From Phallusia mammillata (taxonomy: Eukaryota > Chordata > Ascidiacea > Phlebobranchia > Ascidiidae): a stretch of DNA of 64,000 bases. Shown one piece after another: positions 10,917 to 24,046 of the stretch (positions are counted from its first letter, which is position 1; each line of letters starts with the position of its first letter). Under the pieces are notes generated by a model. That model worked only from the letters and a program-made list of their open reading frames with translations, was not told the origin of the DNA and made no database searches. The translations under genes were made by a program, and so were the position numbers. The stretch spans positions 1 to 64,000 of the forward strand of contig QLIY01000225.1 in the NCBI GenBank assembly GCA_003260075.1. The letters run 5' to 3'.

Positions 10917-13900
10917 ATGACATCATGCTTGCTGATGGAAAGTACTTACCGTTCGACGCCCAAGCGCAGTGTGTCTTTTGCCGATACTGTGACTGTTATT
11001 TCAACTCGCAAGGCTCAGCAAGTTGCCAATGTACCAGACAAGAGCGAGTCTGCAGAAAGTGAAGAACAACCACCAAACGACAGACATGAAGTTTCTTTCG
11101 TATCGGCTTATACAAGTAAATTTGGAGCTGTGGAAACAGGTATTGTATTGCATCTTTTAAGTGCGCGGCGACGTAATAAGTAAACGTTTTTTGTACAAAC
11201 TTGTGTGCTTAAAGTCTGGAGAGTGTATTCATTCAACATGTAAATTCAATTTGTTTCGACATTTGTAGTTTTCGTTTCAAAAAATTGGATACTAATAGCA
11301 TGCAACAACTACACCGGAAAATGTGTGAGTTGTTTACATGTGTTTTGACGTTTTTTGGCTTGCCATGTTTTTGGGCCAAACGTTGATACCAAAACTTCTG
11401 TCAAAACTTGCAATAGTACTAATCTGTCAGCAAAATGTTTGTTGAGATAAACAGGTAACTAAATAAATTGCCTAACGGGTCACACTTTTTACACGGGGTG
11501 ACGGTTACGCCATTACGCAACGTAATTAAACCAATGATGTCAGTTCTAACCGGCGTTGCTAAAGAGTGCTCAGATTAAAGAGTAACACGACACGTTTTTG
11601 TGCTGTTTGTTTCAAACCAAACAATGTTCGAATTCGAAACATCATCTGTGCTATTATCTAATTTACCGTTTTGGTCGCGAGGTATCAGCCCACATATGGT
11701 CGGTTGATAGTCGTTGCTCTTGAGTGTCGCGTCATTTGTTTGTTCTCAGTCTTGGAGTTTGCGTAATGCCAATATCCTTATATTAATAGGTAACACATTA
11801 CCCTAGTGCCAGTCACGTCGGTGAGCTTTACAGCCTGTTTTATACTTGTCTTAAACTAGCTGCTAAAATTAGTTCAAGGAACCATTTCAGCCATATCGCG
11901 CTGCCCCCAAAAATGATCCATTCATTTTGGAAGGTTTATGGCAAGTGTTTATGCACAAAAAGGGCCGGACGAGATTTTTAGTAATTTTAAGACAAACTTG
12001 ATTTTAGAGGCGACCAATCTCGTAATCAACGTTGATTGTCGTCGATTCGATAATGAACACAGCTGGGATCAAGAATTATTACAATGATTTGTCATGGGAA
12101 TTCTCGCACAGACTGTGTTGTTTATCGAATTCTCGTTTAGCGGTAGTACTCCCCAACAAAGCCTCTGATTAGATACGTAGGTTGGATTCAGAGGTAACGA
12201 TTTAAAATCTTTTCAAGGCAGTCAACTGTGCGAGTTATTGCAGTTTATAATAGCAGGCTTGTAGGAGTCCAGCAAATTGAAGGAGGTGAATTAAAGTAAA
12301 GCGAGTGCGCTGTTATAGAACCCGAAATTAAAAGCAGGTATGTAATTATATAGACCGATTTACAAACTACGGGTCAAAGTACTGTTGTATTGTGGTATGA
12401 AGGCAACTCAGTGTTTTTCATCAGAATGTTTATGCGCGAAAACGGACACCCGTGTCGACTCGCATGGGTGAACATTGTTGTTATTGCCTCAACTTTTCGT
12501 CACCAGTCGAGCAGGCGCTGCTGTTGGCATGGAAATGAAAGCTCGCAAGTCGGGGGTGGGATTACGCGGTGAGTCAGGCACTCATGTTCGACCGAACGTA
12601 CACAAAACGCAGGTACTGACTGATCCCAATCAACGCACAATGAACATGGGTAATGCAAGTTGGCGTTGCGACGTACAATGTAGGAGACAAGGCAGTGCAC
12701 CAGTCTAGCATTAATTATTCAAGGCGAACCAGCAAACGACCGCAACGAGCCTTCGGCCTCTGTGATTGAAATCGTTACAGTCACTGCATGCAAGACAAAC
12801 AGTCATTGTTGTGTTGCAGGTTGCAGTGTATATTGAGTACCACAAATATTCTTGTGATTTCAGCAGATACAATGTATGTAGTGCTTAGTTGTCGATCATT
12901 GTGATTCAGACGAGGTCGACGTTGAGTGGTATCAATGCCGTTGGTCAGTGGCCTGCAGCCAGGTTTAGTTTGACTGACAGTCGGATACCAGCGGTTTGTG
13001 TCTTGTTTGTATGACACACACCAGCGCACTTGATCATAATTTGCCAGTCGCCAAGACACAGTAAGCCCCCTTGTGTTTTTGCTGCCCGTGGATCCGACCA
13101 GACAATTGTTGTTGACCGACCGACGCGAAAAGCGCCAACTTGACTGTTTACCGTTCAGTCGTCACCAGGGTTTTATCCCGCTGCGATCGCGTTAACACCT
13201 CGCAGCCGCAAGTTTGCCGCTTTTTGTTCCCCCTTTTTTCCGGTCACAACTCGTGATTGAGTGTGGAACGATCTTAGGTGCTTGTGGCGCGTGAAATGTG
13301 ATAGGCTGTTCTTCATTGTTGCTGTTTTTCGTCAGCACGAGGATGGCACTGAATGCCTGAAGTGCGATTAACGAGTAGTGTCTGTCAGGACATCATTCTT
13401 ATTTGTCACCACAGTTTGCATGACCACGTTTAGCACCCTTGCAATAGTATTTCGAACCAGAAAACCGTTGATAAACCTGCATAAAGCATTGCAGACAGCC
13501 GTTTGAACAAATTCATTCATTGTTTTGGTGTTGCAAAACGAACGCAATGTGCGAAATCCCCTCTTTTTTTTCTTACAGCACTTCAGTCTTTGGACTCATT
13601 AAGTGAACAGATTCTGCAGTTCATATTCAGCTCATCGCTGAACAGTACAAACCGGAAGAACGTGTCTGATCTTACCAACTCTGTTCTCGACCACAGCGCT
13701 TTGTTACCACAGCAACGTGACGCTTTACATGCCTCACTGACGTTGATGCGTGGTCTTCTTATGGATGCACAGGTATCTATAAAATTATCTATAAAAAAAA
13801 CTTACAGGGTTAAATTTAAAATGTTTTTAACCATGTTGAGTGTTCTCACTATCGTTAAAACACACCTTGCTCTCGCCTTTGTGCTTAACAGGGCAGGCTT

Positions 13901-16900
13901 AACATTACTCTGCCAATATTTGCAGACAAAATTTAAAAAGATGGTCGATAACAATAAACGTCTGGCAACGCATATAGACGGCACAATTCAATCTGCCAAT
14001 CACGAAGTGAACACCCTCCGCGTTGAGCTGAACATGACAAACCAAAAACTGCGCGAGTTATCGATGGTGAAAGACGTCTGCGCCCATTGCCAAGGTAAAA
14101 CAATATTTGATCAAAGCAACACGTAGGCATCGATTTATTGATAGAGCAGGGATGTTGACATTTAAGAAAGACCATGTCGAAAGTGCAACATGTGGTGGGC
14201 CTGTGGAGACCTTTTTCACATTTTGAGTCCACAACACAATAAACGCTAAACCAACTATATGGTTGAGGCTATTAAATAGTTTTGTAGGCGAGTGGTGCAG
14301 AAAATCTGTTGTTTACGCTGGAGTTTTCTTTGTTTATAAAACTGAAGCACAAAAATATAGCTTGGCACTAAATCGTCGGAAATCGCACAGATTAACTCAC
14401 AGTTCCTGCAGTAAAAGCGATTGGAAGGCGACTAAGGGAAACACCCAGGTTATACTTTCAAACTATATGTTTCATTCGCAAGCACGGGATTTAAAGGATT
14501 TGACCTAGTTCCGCGCAAAATTTACAATAGGGTGGTTGACTTTGCGCAGAAACAAGGGAAATGAACAAAGTGATGGAAGACAACAAGGCACTGAGCTCAA
14601 GCAATCGGCAGCTGCTGAAGGAGATCGCAAATCTAAAGCAACAAATCAGTAACAGCGAAATCCGGAACAAGGACTCGTTACAAGGTAAATCAGATTACCT
14701 TGAAATCGCCATTGTTCCCAGTGATCTGTTGTTATTTAAACAGCAATTTGACCACCAACCAGGTCAGTGCAGACTAAAAGCGCTGGTATGCCCCAGGATA
14801 ATCGTCCCCGAATTTGGTAGATTGAGGTCAACAATGCACTTGTGTGCAAACTCTTATTGTGTTTGGCAAACACAAAAGGCTGACAAGGTTTTCATTGTTC
14901 TGTCTTTTTGTGTGATAGCTCTGCAAAGCGAGCGGCAACGTCTGAAACAAGACAAGACTGAACTTCTCAATCAGATCCATGAGATGCAGAAGACAATAGA
15001 AGATAAAGAGGAACAACTGCGCGATTTTATCCGAGAGTTTGAACTACAAATGAAAGTAAATCATCTGTTTTTTAACAAAACTCGATTGCTGTTGAGAATT
15101 TAACATCTTACAACCCTGTATTTGATTTTTTTAAATTAAACTGTTTGAATTATAGGAAAGCGAAGACATTATGAAAGAAGGCGATGACGAACGAAGTCGC
15201 TTGTCACGTGAGCGTAACGACATATCACGACGTCATCAGGATCTTACCGAGGTCGTCAGTTCACTGAGAAACGAACTCGTTTGTAACGAACGCAAGATAA
15301 AGGAACTTGAATCTGAGTTACAGGCGGTAAGCTTAATAATCGCCTATTTATTTTTTAAATCAGCTTTGTTGTTCATTTAAAAAAAATGTTACGGTGCTTA
15401 CACGTTATCCCAAATTAGAACTGCAAACGTTAGCAATACTCTTTGAAATCCAGGTGCGGCAGTCAGCTGTTCAAGTTCAAAGTTCAAAACGTCGTTCAAT
15501 GCATGTCTCAGTGGAAGAAAGCTTTACCAATCATAAATCAATCAACTTGCCAGGTACGTTTGTCTCAACGAGCATTAATTGCTTGCACGGGGGCGTGTGA
15601 AAGTTCTGTTTACAGGCGAAACTAATAAAAAGCTAATTGCTTAACTGCAAACAGAAATTTCGATAAGTGGCTATCGAAACGTAGCAAACAATAGGGAAGC
15701 AAATCCAAACCGAGCAAATACTTCCTTGTTTGAATATGCAATTTCAATATGAGGCCCTTGTAAATGCGACGCGTTCTGCCTATGGATGGTGGTGGACTTA
15801 AATCTGTTTGTGTGTTAAGCGATATTGAACCAATATTAAGCAATATTGACCCAGAAACACATGCTGATTTTGCCTACTTCAAACGTTGGTGTAAAGCAAA
15901 TTTGCTGCCGATCGTTTTCTTTTATTAAATTATTCCATGTCCCCGACCCGTTTAAGCGATTTGTTGCTTACGACAAACACAAACATATTTTACAATAATA
16001 CGTCGAACATGGTTTAGTTTTTTTCTGTATTTCTAAAATTGAAAAAAAACTGTTCCCTTGGATGCAGGGACGGAGCCGAACACATCCTCACACAGTCAGG
16101 ATCCTCTTCTCATCCCGACTCCATCTCCTGTCTCCCCACGTCATTGCTTCGGTCAGGTTCCAGGAGGAACTCACTCTTCCTCCAGTGAAGATGTCCAGAT
16201 TGATCCCATTTCGAACGGAGGATCTCTTGGTCCATCCTACGCAAGAAAAAAGAAATTGGTCCAACATCTGTCGGGATCTCTTTCGCGAGCATTTAAGCGT
16301 GGCCGAAATCGAAAGAGTTTGGATATAAGTAAGTTTTTGTTTAATGTGCTTTGCGCATGATCTTTTAGCCCCGCTAGGGTGACAGCTTAGGTTTGGTGGC
16401 TTGCTTTAATGATCTGCCAATGGAAAAATATGTCGAACTTATAATTGCCTAATGAAAATCTGGCGTGGCATTTACTCTTTATGAATGGTAAATGGTCCAG
16501 GGATTTTTGCATAAAACAAAGGTCTTTTTACGAGTTTCGTGAATTGTGCAAAGGTTCTTGTACATGGTTTTTGCGCTTAAGGGGCAGTTGATGTAGATTT
16601 AATTTAGTTTCATTATGTTTGGGCTCCTTGGTTCAAGCAGAATTGTGTTCGCTGGAAATAACAAATCGATTTTAATATGTGCTCAAGCGCCTTGTAGCGC
16701 GACCCGTCAAATTGCCTCCCACGAGAAATCGACTTCAATAACGCGAAGAATTCTAAATTAGTTTGGAAAAGATCAATAATGTTTACGTAAATGGCGCCAC
16801 AGTTATGTGACACAAGCAAAAAATGCTAGACTTCCATGCTGCTATCGTTTACATAAGCTTCATCCGCAATTACTCCTATTTAGTTTCACTGTTCATGAGT

Positions 16901-19900
16901 TAGAATGCTGGGAACCTAAAACCTGTCGCCTGAACGTGGGATTCGCAAACCATTCCAGCCCTTCGTCATAGGTTAGATATACGGAAATATATGTAGCATA
17001 GCCGCAAGCTGAATACCGCTTGCCAAAATCATGATCAGGACTCCTTTTCCCCGCGTTAAACGACGACCGCGAGCGCTGTACAATCGTCTGGAAACGTTGA
17101 ATTAAAGTAGGCAGGTAACAATTACTGAATCCCACTCTGGTCAAGGAATGTCTCCTCGCTTTAGGATGTGCCCCATACAAGCAGTTATATAGCACTTGAC
17201 AATCGCTCAATTGCTGTTGCGGTGTGTTGCTGTGGAACGAAGAAAATTGCGCTCTTCCGTGTTGCATTAAATGCAGGTTACCGCAAATCCGTTGCTTGTA
17301 AACAACCTCGCAAGCGACTGACGCATGAGTTTTGATAGAAAGCATTGTTTTATGTCACGCCTAATATCGATTTGCTGCGACAAGTGCGTTTGTGTTTAGT
17401 AAACCTATAAACCTTGTGACGTGTATGGCGGTGATGCGTTACACCCACGCAAAATCTTTTATTTCGCTTTCCACACTGTACGTTACCAAAAGCTCAAATA
17501 ACGTTGTATTCTCCTAAAGTTGGTTGTAGGCAACATAAATTTGATTATTTTCACAATGTCTTGCCTCTCTGATTTATATTCATCCCATGCGAGCGTACGA
17601 AAAGCCCTAAACAAATTATTAGTTTGTTACACAATGTTGTGCAACTAAATGACTATGAATACAATATCTTGACATGGAAGGGAATTTTAACCATTTTTCA
17701 CTTGGCATTCACCAGGGCCAGAAACGCCGTTGTTTTATCCGCGGAACGCCTCATTTTCAGTCAGTTCGCTTTCCTCAGGTTGGTTTTGCCTGAATCACCT
17801 TGTGCGTAACCATGCATGCGGTCACGTGATCGGTTTCAGTAGATACCACTTTGCACTTTTGTTTGTGTGCTGTGAGATTGCAGCTCCTTCGAAGACTCGC
17901 ATCGGAGTTTTAATGGTATAATTGCCATTGTAATCACCACCTACGCCGGGTCGGGGGGGGGGAGTCACGTGATCGGTTTCAGTAGATACCACTTTGCACT
18001 TTTGTTTGAGATTGCAGCTCCTTCGAAGACTCGCATCAGAGTTTTAATGGTATAATTGCCATTGTAATCACCACCTACGCCGGGTCGGCAAAGGTGAAAT
18101 TATCTTTTTTGAGTACATCACCCTCCAGCTCACACAATGGATGATTGTTTTGATGTAGTTTGCATTCTGCACGGATTGCCACACAATCATGCATGCTATG
18201 ATTTGGTTTGCGGTTTATTTGGCGTGATCTTTGTGTTGTGATTCATTTTATGCTGTGTGTGACAAAAAGCATTGTTTAGTGCAATGACTTTGTAATTTGG
18301 CCTGATGTAGAAAAACATTATGTTGACCGCACAACGAAATTTACAAGTTCGCAGTCCATTTAATACTAAAAGCATAACACATGTACAATCCTCCACCCTA
18401 AATTATTTTCAGTTTTCGTGGCAACATTTTTATACAGCCTAATACCCAACATATTTATTTCCATCATTGCCCAAGGCCAGGAAAATCTAAGTGTACTTGA
18501 CTTTTATCCCTTAACCTAACAATCACCGGTTGCCCTCACTTGTATGTTGTGTAATAACGGGAGAAAAGGAGCCAATTTGATCCAAATAACGGGATTCGCG
18601 TATCCCAACACAATTCTATCGGTAATCCTTTGTATGCTCAACCAATACCAGGGTGGTGGTTTAAGCACCAAGGACTTTTACACCAAGTCCTGTTCCAACT
18701 CTCTTTCTAAAAATAGCCCGGGGTTTGAAATGTAAGAATTGTATGGTGTGATGCAATGTCAGCATGTTGAAAAACTCGAATAGCTCACAGTTAAAAAGTC
18801 GGCAGCAACCGTCTATTGTGTCTTTGCTGCGTTCAATAAGCGTAATCCCTCTGCATTAAGGGGGGAATAAAGTACTGTATAATAGACCCCGATCAACGGC
18901 TTTCAAAGTGTCTTATTGCCGGGGGGGGGGGGGCTCATAGTTAAATAGTCGGCAGCAATCGTCTATTGTGTCTTTGTTGCGTTCAATAAGCGTAATCCCT
19001 CTGCATTAAGGGGGGAATAAAGCACTGTATAATAGACCCCGATCAACGGCTTTCAAAGTGTCTTATTGCCGCAAATACAACATCCCAAAGAGAAACGCTG
19101 GCTTGGAACAAAACCTGCTTGTGAACGCAAAGCAGCAAGTGGGGATTTAGTCCTTAACAGTGTCTTGTTACAACCTGTAACTCTTTCTCCTCATTATATG
19201 CCGCTGAGCATAAATAAACAGGCAAGCTGTTTTATGACACCCTAATTGATTAACGGCATAAACGCTTACGATGACAAACAAAGTTCTCGTCAGCAGAAGC
19301 GTGTGACACGTCACGCTTTGTCCTCGAGTGACCCCGAACCATTTCCAGTAAGCACATATGTTGAGAAAGGTGCAAACCTTTGTGACTTTTTTTATCAGAT
19401 GCTGATGTGTTTCTTGCATCAAGTCACCTTGATCTGTACGAGCGCAGTGACGAGGAAAAGAAGGAAATTCTGGAAAATAACCAGAATCTTCCGATGTACA
19501 AGTAAGATGAACTTTTTGTCTATCAATGCATATTCCCGCTTTTTAATTCGAGTTTCCAAATTTCACTTTGCACAAGTGGTTTTTGTCACAATTTGTCTGA
19601 AATTTACCTTTCCACATATTTTAGGAACTTTATCATTTAATGTAGGTTAAAAAAATACATTTCTTAAGTTAAACTTCGAGTCATAGGCCTATACATTTTC
19701 TATGGGTTACTATGCGAAAACTTATTTCCGCATTCTTTATGCATACTCCGACGGCCCCTTTTTCCCTTGTCCACCCAGCAACACAAAACATATGCCTCCA
19801 CATACGGAACTAATCCTTCTGCTGTATAGAGCGTAGGATCGGATTAAACGCTTCTTCGGTGTCACAAATTTACCGCCTGGTCACTAATACGCGATAATCC

Positions 19901-22218
19901 CTTACGCCTGGGCAAGACTGGAGGGGATTTAATTAACCCTGAAAATGTTTTGTCACAGATGGAAGGCGGATGCTGTGCTTGTGTGGCTGGAGCTCGTCAT
20001 GCACATGAGTCAATATGTGCGCGGTTGCGCCGAAAATATCAAGAGTGGCAAGGTAAACTTCAAGTGGTGTTTTTCCCGTGCTTTATCGGGCAATGTATTC
20101 AAATGCGCCGTTGTCGTCAGTCGCAGTTTCGGGTGGTTTTGTATTCTTCACTAAATACACTTGAATTAAAAATAGACGCATTGGGGAAATATACTTTCAA
20201 TTTAACAACACACAGTCCAAGTCTAAATGGAAATTCAAAGAAAACATTAAGCATGTCGTTTTAGTGATCTTATATGTCGTGTGTATATTTGAGAAGAAAA
20301 CTGCGCTAGTACAGCTTAAAATTGTTAAAATAGAAGTGCGCATTAGTTACACTGTTAAATACATGTTATTTCGGTGTGAAATACGGGGCATTTTACTATG
20401 ATGCAGATTGTTTAAAATGGAAAGTTGTTTCACAGGTTTTGATTGCGTCATTGCGTCACAATGCCAAAGTCGACTATTTTTAGTATTGCGACTTTTATTG
20501 ACACAGCTTTGTCACAGAATCGTAACCACCAAACAAATAAATTGCACCATTAGCAATTTATCAAGCTTTACTAAAATCCACCTACCGGTGTGTGATGAAT
20601 AGGTTTATTTGAGCCCTCCGTGCTTGAGGACTGGGCACTGGTCATTAACTTAATCCTTAGGTAATTTTAACTCTAATATTTCTAAGTGAAACCTGGTTTT
20701 TGCAGGTTCTTCTTGGGTTAAGCGATGCAGAGTTGGACAATTGCTTAAACATTGAAAACCCTTTGCATCGCCGAAAAATCTGCCTGGCAATTGATGAGTT
20801 TCGTAATCCATCTGTTACTATCGCGTAAGTTGTACAGTTTTTTACTGATTGTGGATGACGTAACTTATATGTTTAATAGTTAAGTTTGGCACTTGGTGGT
20901 TCCTCTTGGAAGTTCGATTGTAATACATGTCCCCAAATTTCCAAATCCGGTTTGAACATAGTGAACGATATATTATAGTGTTCAATTTCTGTGTTATCGG
21001 GCACCGTACAATTTTGTTGATTGTTACATTGTACCAAAACAACGTATTAGTCAGCTGTGTCGATAAAAAATACCACCAGGTATTCAAAGAACAAAAAACT
21101 TCAAAATGTGAAAACGTTACCTTGCTTCTAAACCAAAATGGGAACAATCACTTTGTCACGCTCTGCTCTTATAAACTCATTTCATCACCATTAAAAATAT
21201 TTAACTGTTACAGCAATATGTCAGCCGCCGGTCAGCTTGATCATTGGTGGGTGAGCGAGCAGTGGTTAAGAGATATCGGCTTGACGCAGTACGCTTCACG
21301 CTTTCGTGAGCACCTGATTGACGGGCGAACATTGGCTTCGCTCAGTCGCAAGGATCTTGAGCGACATCTAGGGATGGAAGGAAAAAAGTGCCACTTGGAG
21401 AGCGCTTTGCGTGGAATCCAGCTTCTCCATATGCTCGGGTTTAATATACAGGTTAAAAAACCCTAAAAACATATGGTCCTAACTTTGACTATTATTTACG
21501 AAAACATGTAAATTTGATTCGGTTCAAAGCCCCCAAATCATAAAAATAAGCTTTCAATACAAGCAACTTACATTTTACTGATGGCGACTAACTATCTGAT
21601 TTTGAGGGTAGATTTACATGTTACTGTCCTTAACAGCGATTGGACGAGAGAAGACAAATGTGCCAGTCCACTGATACCGACCTCTTGGTTTGGAACAACA
21701 GCCGTCTCATCCAGTGGGCAAAATCGATTGATTTGAAAGGTTAGTTTGACATTTTCGCTCCTCTAGTCTAATGCATACACAAAGGACTGGCGTGCCTAAA
21801 TAATAAAATGGTTACTTATTAGAAGCCTAACCACCTTATGCTTGCAGAATATTCGTCGAACCTTCGAGATTCTGGCGTTCACGGAGCAATGGCCGTCTTT
21901 GACCCGAACTTTACTTCAGATGATATGGCCAGTGCATTGGGCATCCCAGTTAACAAAGCTACTGTGCGAAGACATCTCGCATCTGAGTTTGAAACTGTCG
22001 TTGCATCAGCAAGGTTGGTTTGGTATGACACTTAGTTATTACTGTTAACCAGAATCGGACGACATTGATGTCAAAATGCAGAAATGTAAATGTTTTTGTT
22101 AATCCGGGAAAGTAAATGTCGATAGTAAGTGTATCATGTTTTGGTGTTAAGCGGAAGATGGTTATCTGATATTAAATCTTAAAACTTAACATGAGATTAA
22201 ATAATAAGATAAACTCGT

Positions 22219-22287
<69 letters not shown>

Positions 22288-22829
22288 TTGCACAATAACG
22301 CACAAAATAGGTCCAATTTCGACGCTTTGCTAACCGGTAGTATGAATTTTTTTTAACTTTTTAATAGAGAATCGCTTGAAGAGGAAGTAATGGGACCAAA
22401 GGAAGAAACCGGAAAAAAATCTTCGCCGTTCGTTCGTTCCAATCATCAGCAGAAGAGCAAGAGAAGTATTCGAGTAAGTACAAAATTTCGACTTTTGTTG
22501 AAGCTCCAATCCTAAAAGCCTCTAAAACTCCCAACAGTCGTTACTCTTATTTAAAGTTGGTGATATTCAATGACTAAAGTAGTGTACTATGTAATGAAAT
22601 TTGATCAAATAAGGTATTACCAAAATTGCTTTAAATTTGACTTGATCGCTCCACCGTGTATTTATCTACGCATGGGCGTATCAACTATAGTCGTATAATT
22701 GGCCGTGGTTATGAAAACTTCGAATCTCAACTGCTCACATAAGCAAAACAACTCGTCTATTTTTAGTCTTCCATAAGCCGAAGTCTTGGACGGCAGATGT
22801 CAAAAGACACTCAACTGAATGGAAAATGA
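10917..22829 (+). CDS. KAZN: Kazrin: coiled coil plus three SAM domains
   Basis: Sixteen phase-consistent exons: 10917-11139, 13579-13772, 13926-14094, 14550-14684, 14919-15055, 15156-15326, 15454-15553, 16068-16328, 19399-19501, 19959-20052, 20706-20824, 21214-21451, 21637-21739, 21848-22013, 22368-22473, 22767-22829. They encode 793 residues; the long human form is close to 775. Kazrin is a cytoplasmic scaffold linked to desmosomes, spectrin-actin, endosomes and Rho signalling. Residues about 145-370 form the coiled coil, with DNNKRLATHIDGTIQSA and EEQLRDFIREFE closely matching vertebrate kazrin. About 440-462 is the basic patch (LSRAFKRGRNRKSLDI). SAM1 lies near 497-560 (SQYVRGCAENIKSGKVLLGL), SAM2 575-645 (WLRDIGLTQYASRF) and SAM3 665-735 (SGVHGAMAVFDPNF). 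SAM3 separates it from a first impression of liprin-beta. The first exon is the least certain part; in-frame ATGs also exist at 10785 and 10935. Confidence 0.9.
11140..13578 (+). other. Intron 1 of kazrin
   Basis: No feature recognised inside. It ends with a long pyrimidine tract and the acceptor TCTTACAG. Confidence 0.6.
17821..18088. repeat. Duplicated segment around poly-G (17953-17962)
   Basis: 17821-17952 is repeated at 17964-18088, both starting GTCACGTGATCGG. Copy 2 lacks about 8 bp after TTTTGTTTG and has at least one substitution. A run of ten G separates them. Confidence 0.85.
18783..19070. repeat. Duplicated segment around poly-G (18921-18933)
   Basis: 18783-18920 is repeated at about 18933-19070 with several substitutions and no large indel. 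The run of thirteen G between them includes one or two native bases. Confidence 0.85.
22221..22285. repeat. 65-base poly-G run in a kazrin intron
   Basis: Uninterrupted run of 65 G between the exons ending at 22013 and starting at 22368. Unlike the shorter runs, the flanks are not copies of each other. A pure G tract of this length is more likely a filled assembly gap than native sequence. Confidence 0.8.
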
Positions 22830-24046
22830 GAGAAGCTTGCAATTAGTCTTCGATTTGACTTCCTAATAACCGTACTGATGTTAATTTGAAAAATCAATTG
22901 CTTTCTACACTACGTAATTGAAAGGTGTATTGCCCTTGCTAAGAGGTTGTTATAAGTGGTAAGGTGGCGTCATACCCAGTGACGCAGACATTGTGTTACC
23001 AAACGCTCTATTTCTTTTATTTTCTACGTCTGTGCGGTGTTGTTTTTCCTACGCTCCTAATTTGTCACTTTGTAAGCAAATCCGCTTTTTGCCTACCTTC
23101 AAAATACAACTTTCGATAAAAATTTAAAACATTCCTGTTTTAGCTCTTTGTAATCAACGCTTTTGCCACAGTTACCTTTGCTGCCATCATGTATGACCAT
23201 GACATAGTGGGCTGATAGCAAAATGTGGCCATTTGTTTGTTACCTATAGATCTTGTTTCAACGCGTCTAGTGCTTCTAACTATGATGACTGCTAAGCATG
23301 TTGTTTCGTTTTTCCCCGTTTCATGTGTTTTTAATTCGATTCACTGTGTTTTTGTGATGACGTGTCATGAGCTGTTACTTTGAAGTACAAGCAAGCAAGC
23401 AAGCTGTGTGTTTTGTCTTTTAACAAATTTTAATTGAATAACATGGGATTCTATTTGAATAAGATACTGATACATATCTAACGATTTCGAGGATAAATGA
23501 TTTGTTTTTCGTGAACTTTTTTCTTGAAAAAGTCATCACAAAAAAAAAAGTTGGAAACAGTTAAAAAGATGTTTTTGTGACATAATTGATTAGTCTTTCA
23601 ACACTTGCTTTCGGTAAATCAAAAAAAAAATCTCCGATAGCTGACTTTCTTTGGATGACGTAAAATGAAGAGTGGAGATTCATTTTTGATTTGTAGTTTT
23701 AAAGTTGACTCGACGACCAAAACTTGGCCAATATTTTGGTTTTATGTTGAGCTGTTACTGCATAGTTTTAAGCGCTTGCATGACTGGGAACAGAGTATAT
23801 CAGAGTTGTCATATCCTAATTTTATTAGGTTTGTTTTTTTCTGCGGTTAACATGGCCGCCGAAAAATGCTTAATCCGAATTCTGAGCCAAGCTGAATTAC
23901 GGCAAAACGATATCTTTACCTATCAAATCTGTTAATAATGACCAATTCCTGGTCAATTTCGAATTGTTTCCTGATATATTTTATTTTGCACCATGAGTTT
24001 ATGCACCACACTAAACAATAAACGACAAACACAGTATATTATCGGT
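22830..24046. other. Convergent intergenic region
   Basis: Holds the 3' flanks of kazrin (plus) and of the first astacin gene (minus), which converge. On the minus strand an AATAAA signal is at 23980-23985, about 60 bp past the astacin stop. No further gene seen. Confidence 0.5.

Larger units (their letters stand above)
16329..19398 (+). other. Kazrin intron holding two haplotype joins
   Basis: 3.07-kb intron between the basic-patch exon and the exon leading into SAM1. It contains two poly-G junctions with duplicated flanks (17821-18088 and 18783-19070), so its true length is overstated by roughly 270 bp. Nothing else recognised. Confidence 0.6.

Noticed and set aside
20706-22013. Liprin-beta as identity of the plus-strand SAM gene
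   Set aside because: The three SAM domains fit liprins in general, but the upstream coiled coil (EEQLRDFIREFE), the basic RGRNRKSLDI patch and SAM1 (YVRGCAENIKSGK) match kazrin much better.
22538-22573. Alternative last exon of kazrin (eleven codons then stop)
   Set aside because: Acceptor and phase are possible, but the peptide is unlike kazrin. The exon at 22767-22829 has a better acceptor and a Ser/Arg/Lys-rich end that suits the family.
23388-23404. AAGC microsatellite
   Set aside because: Only about four units; too short to matter.
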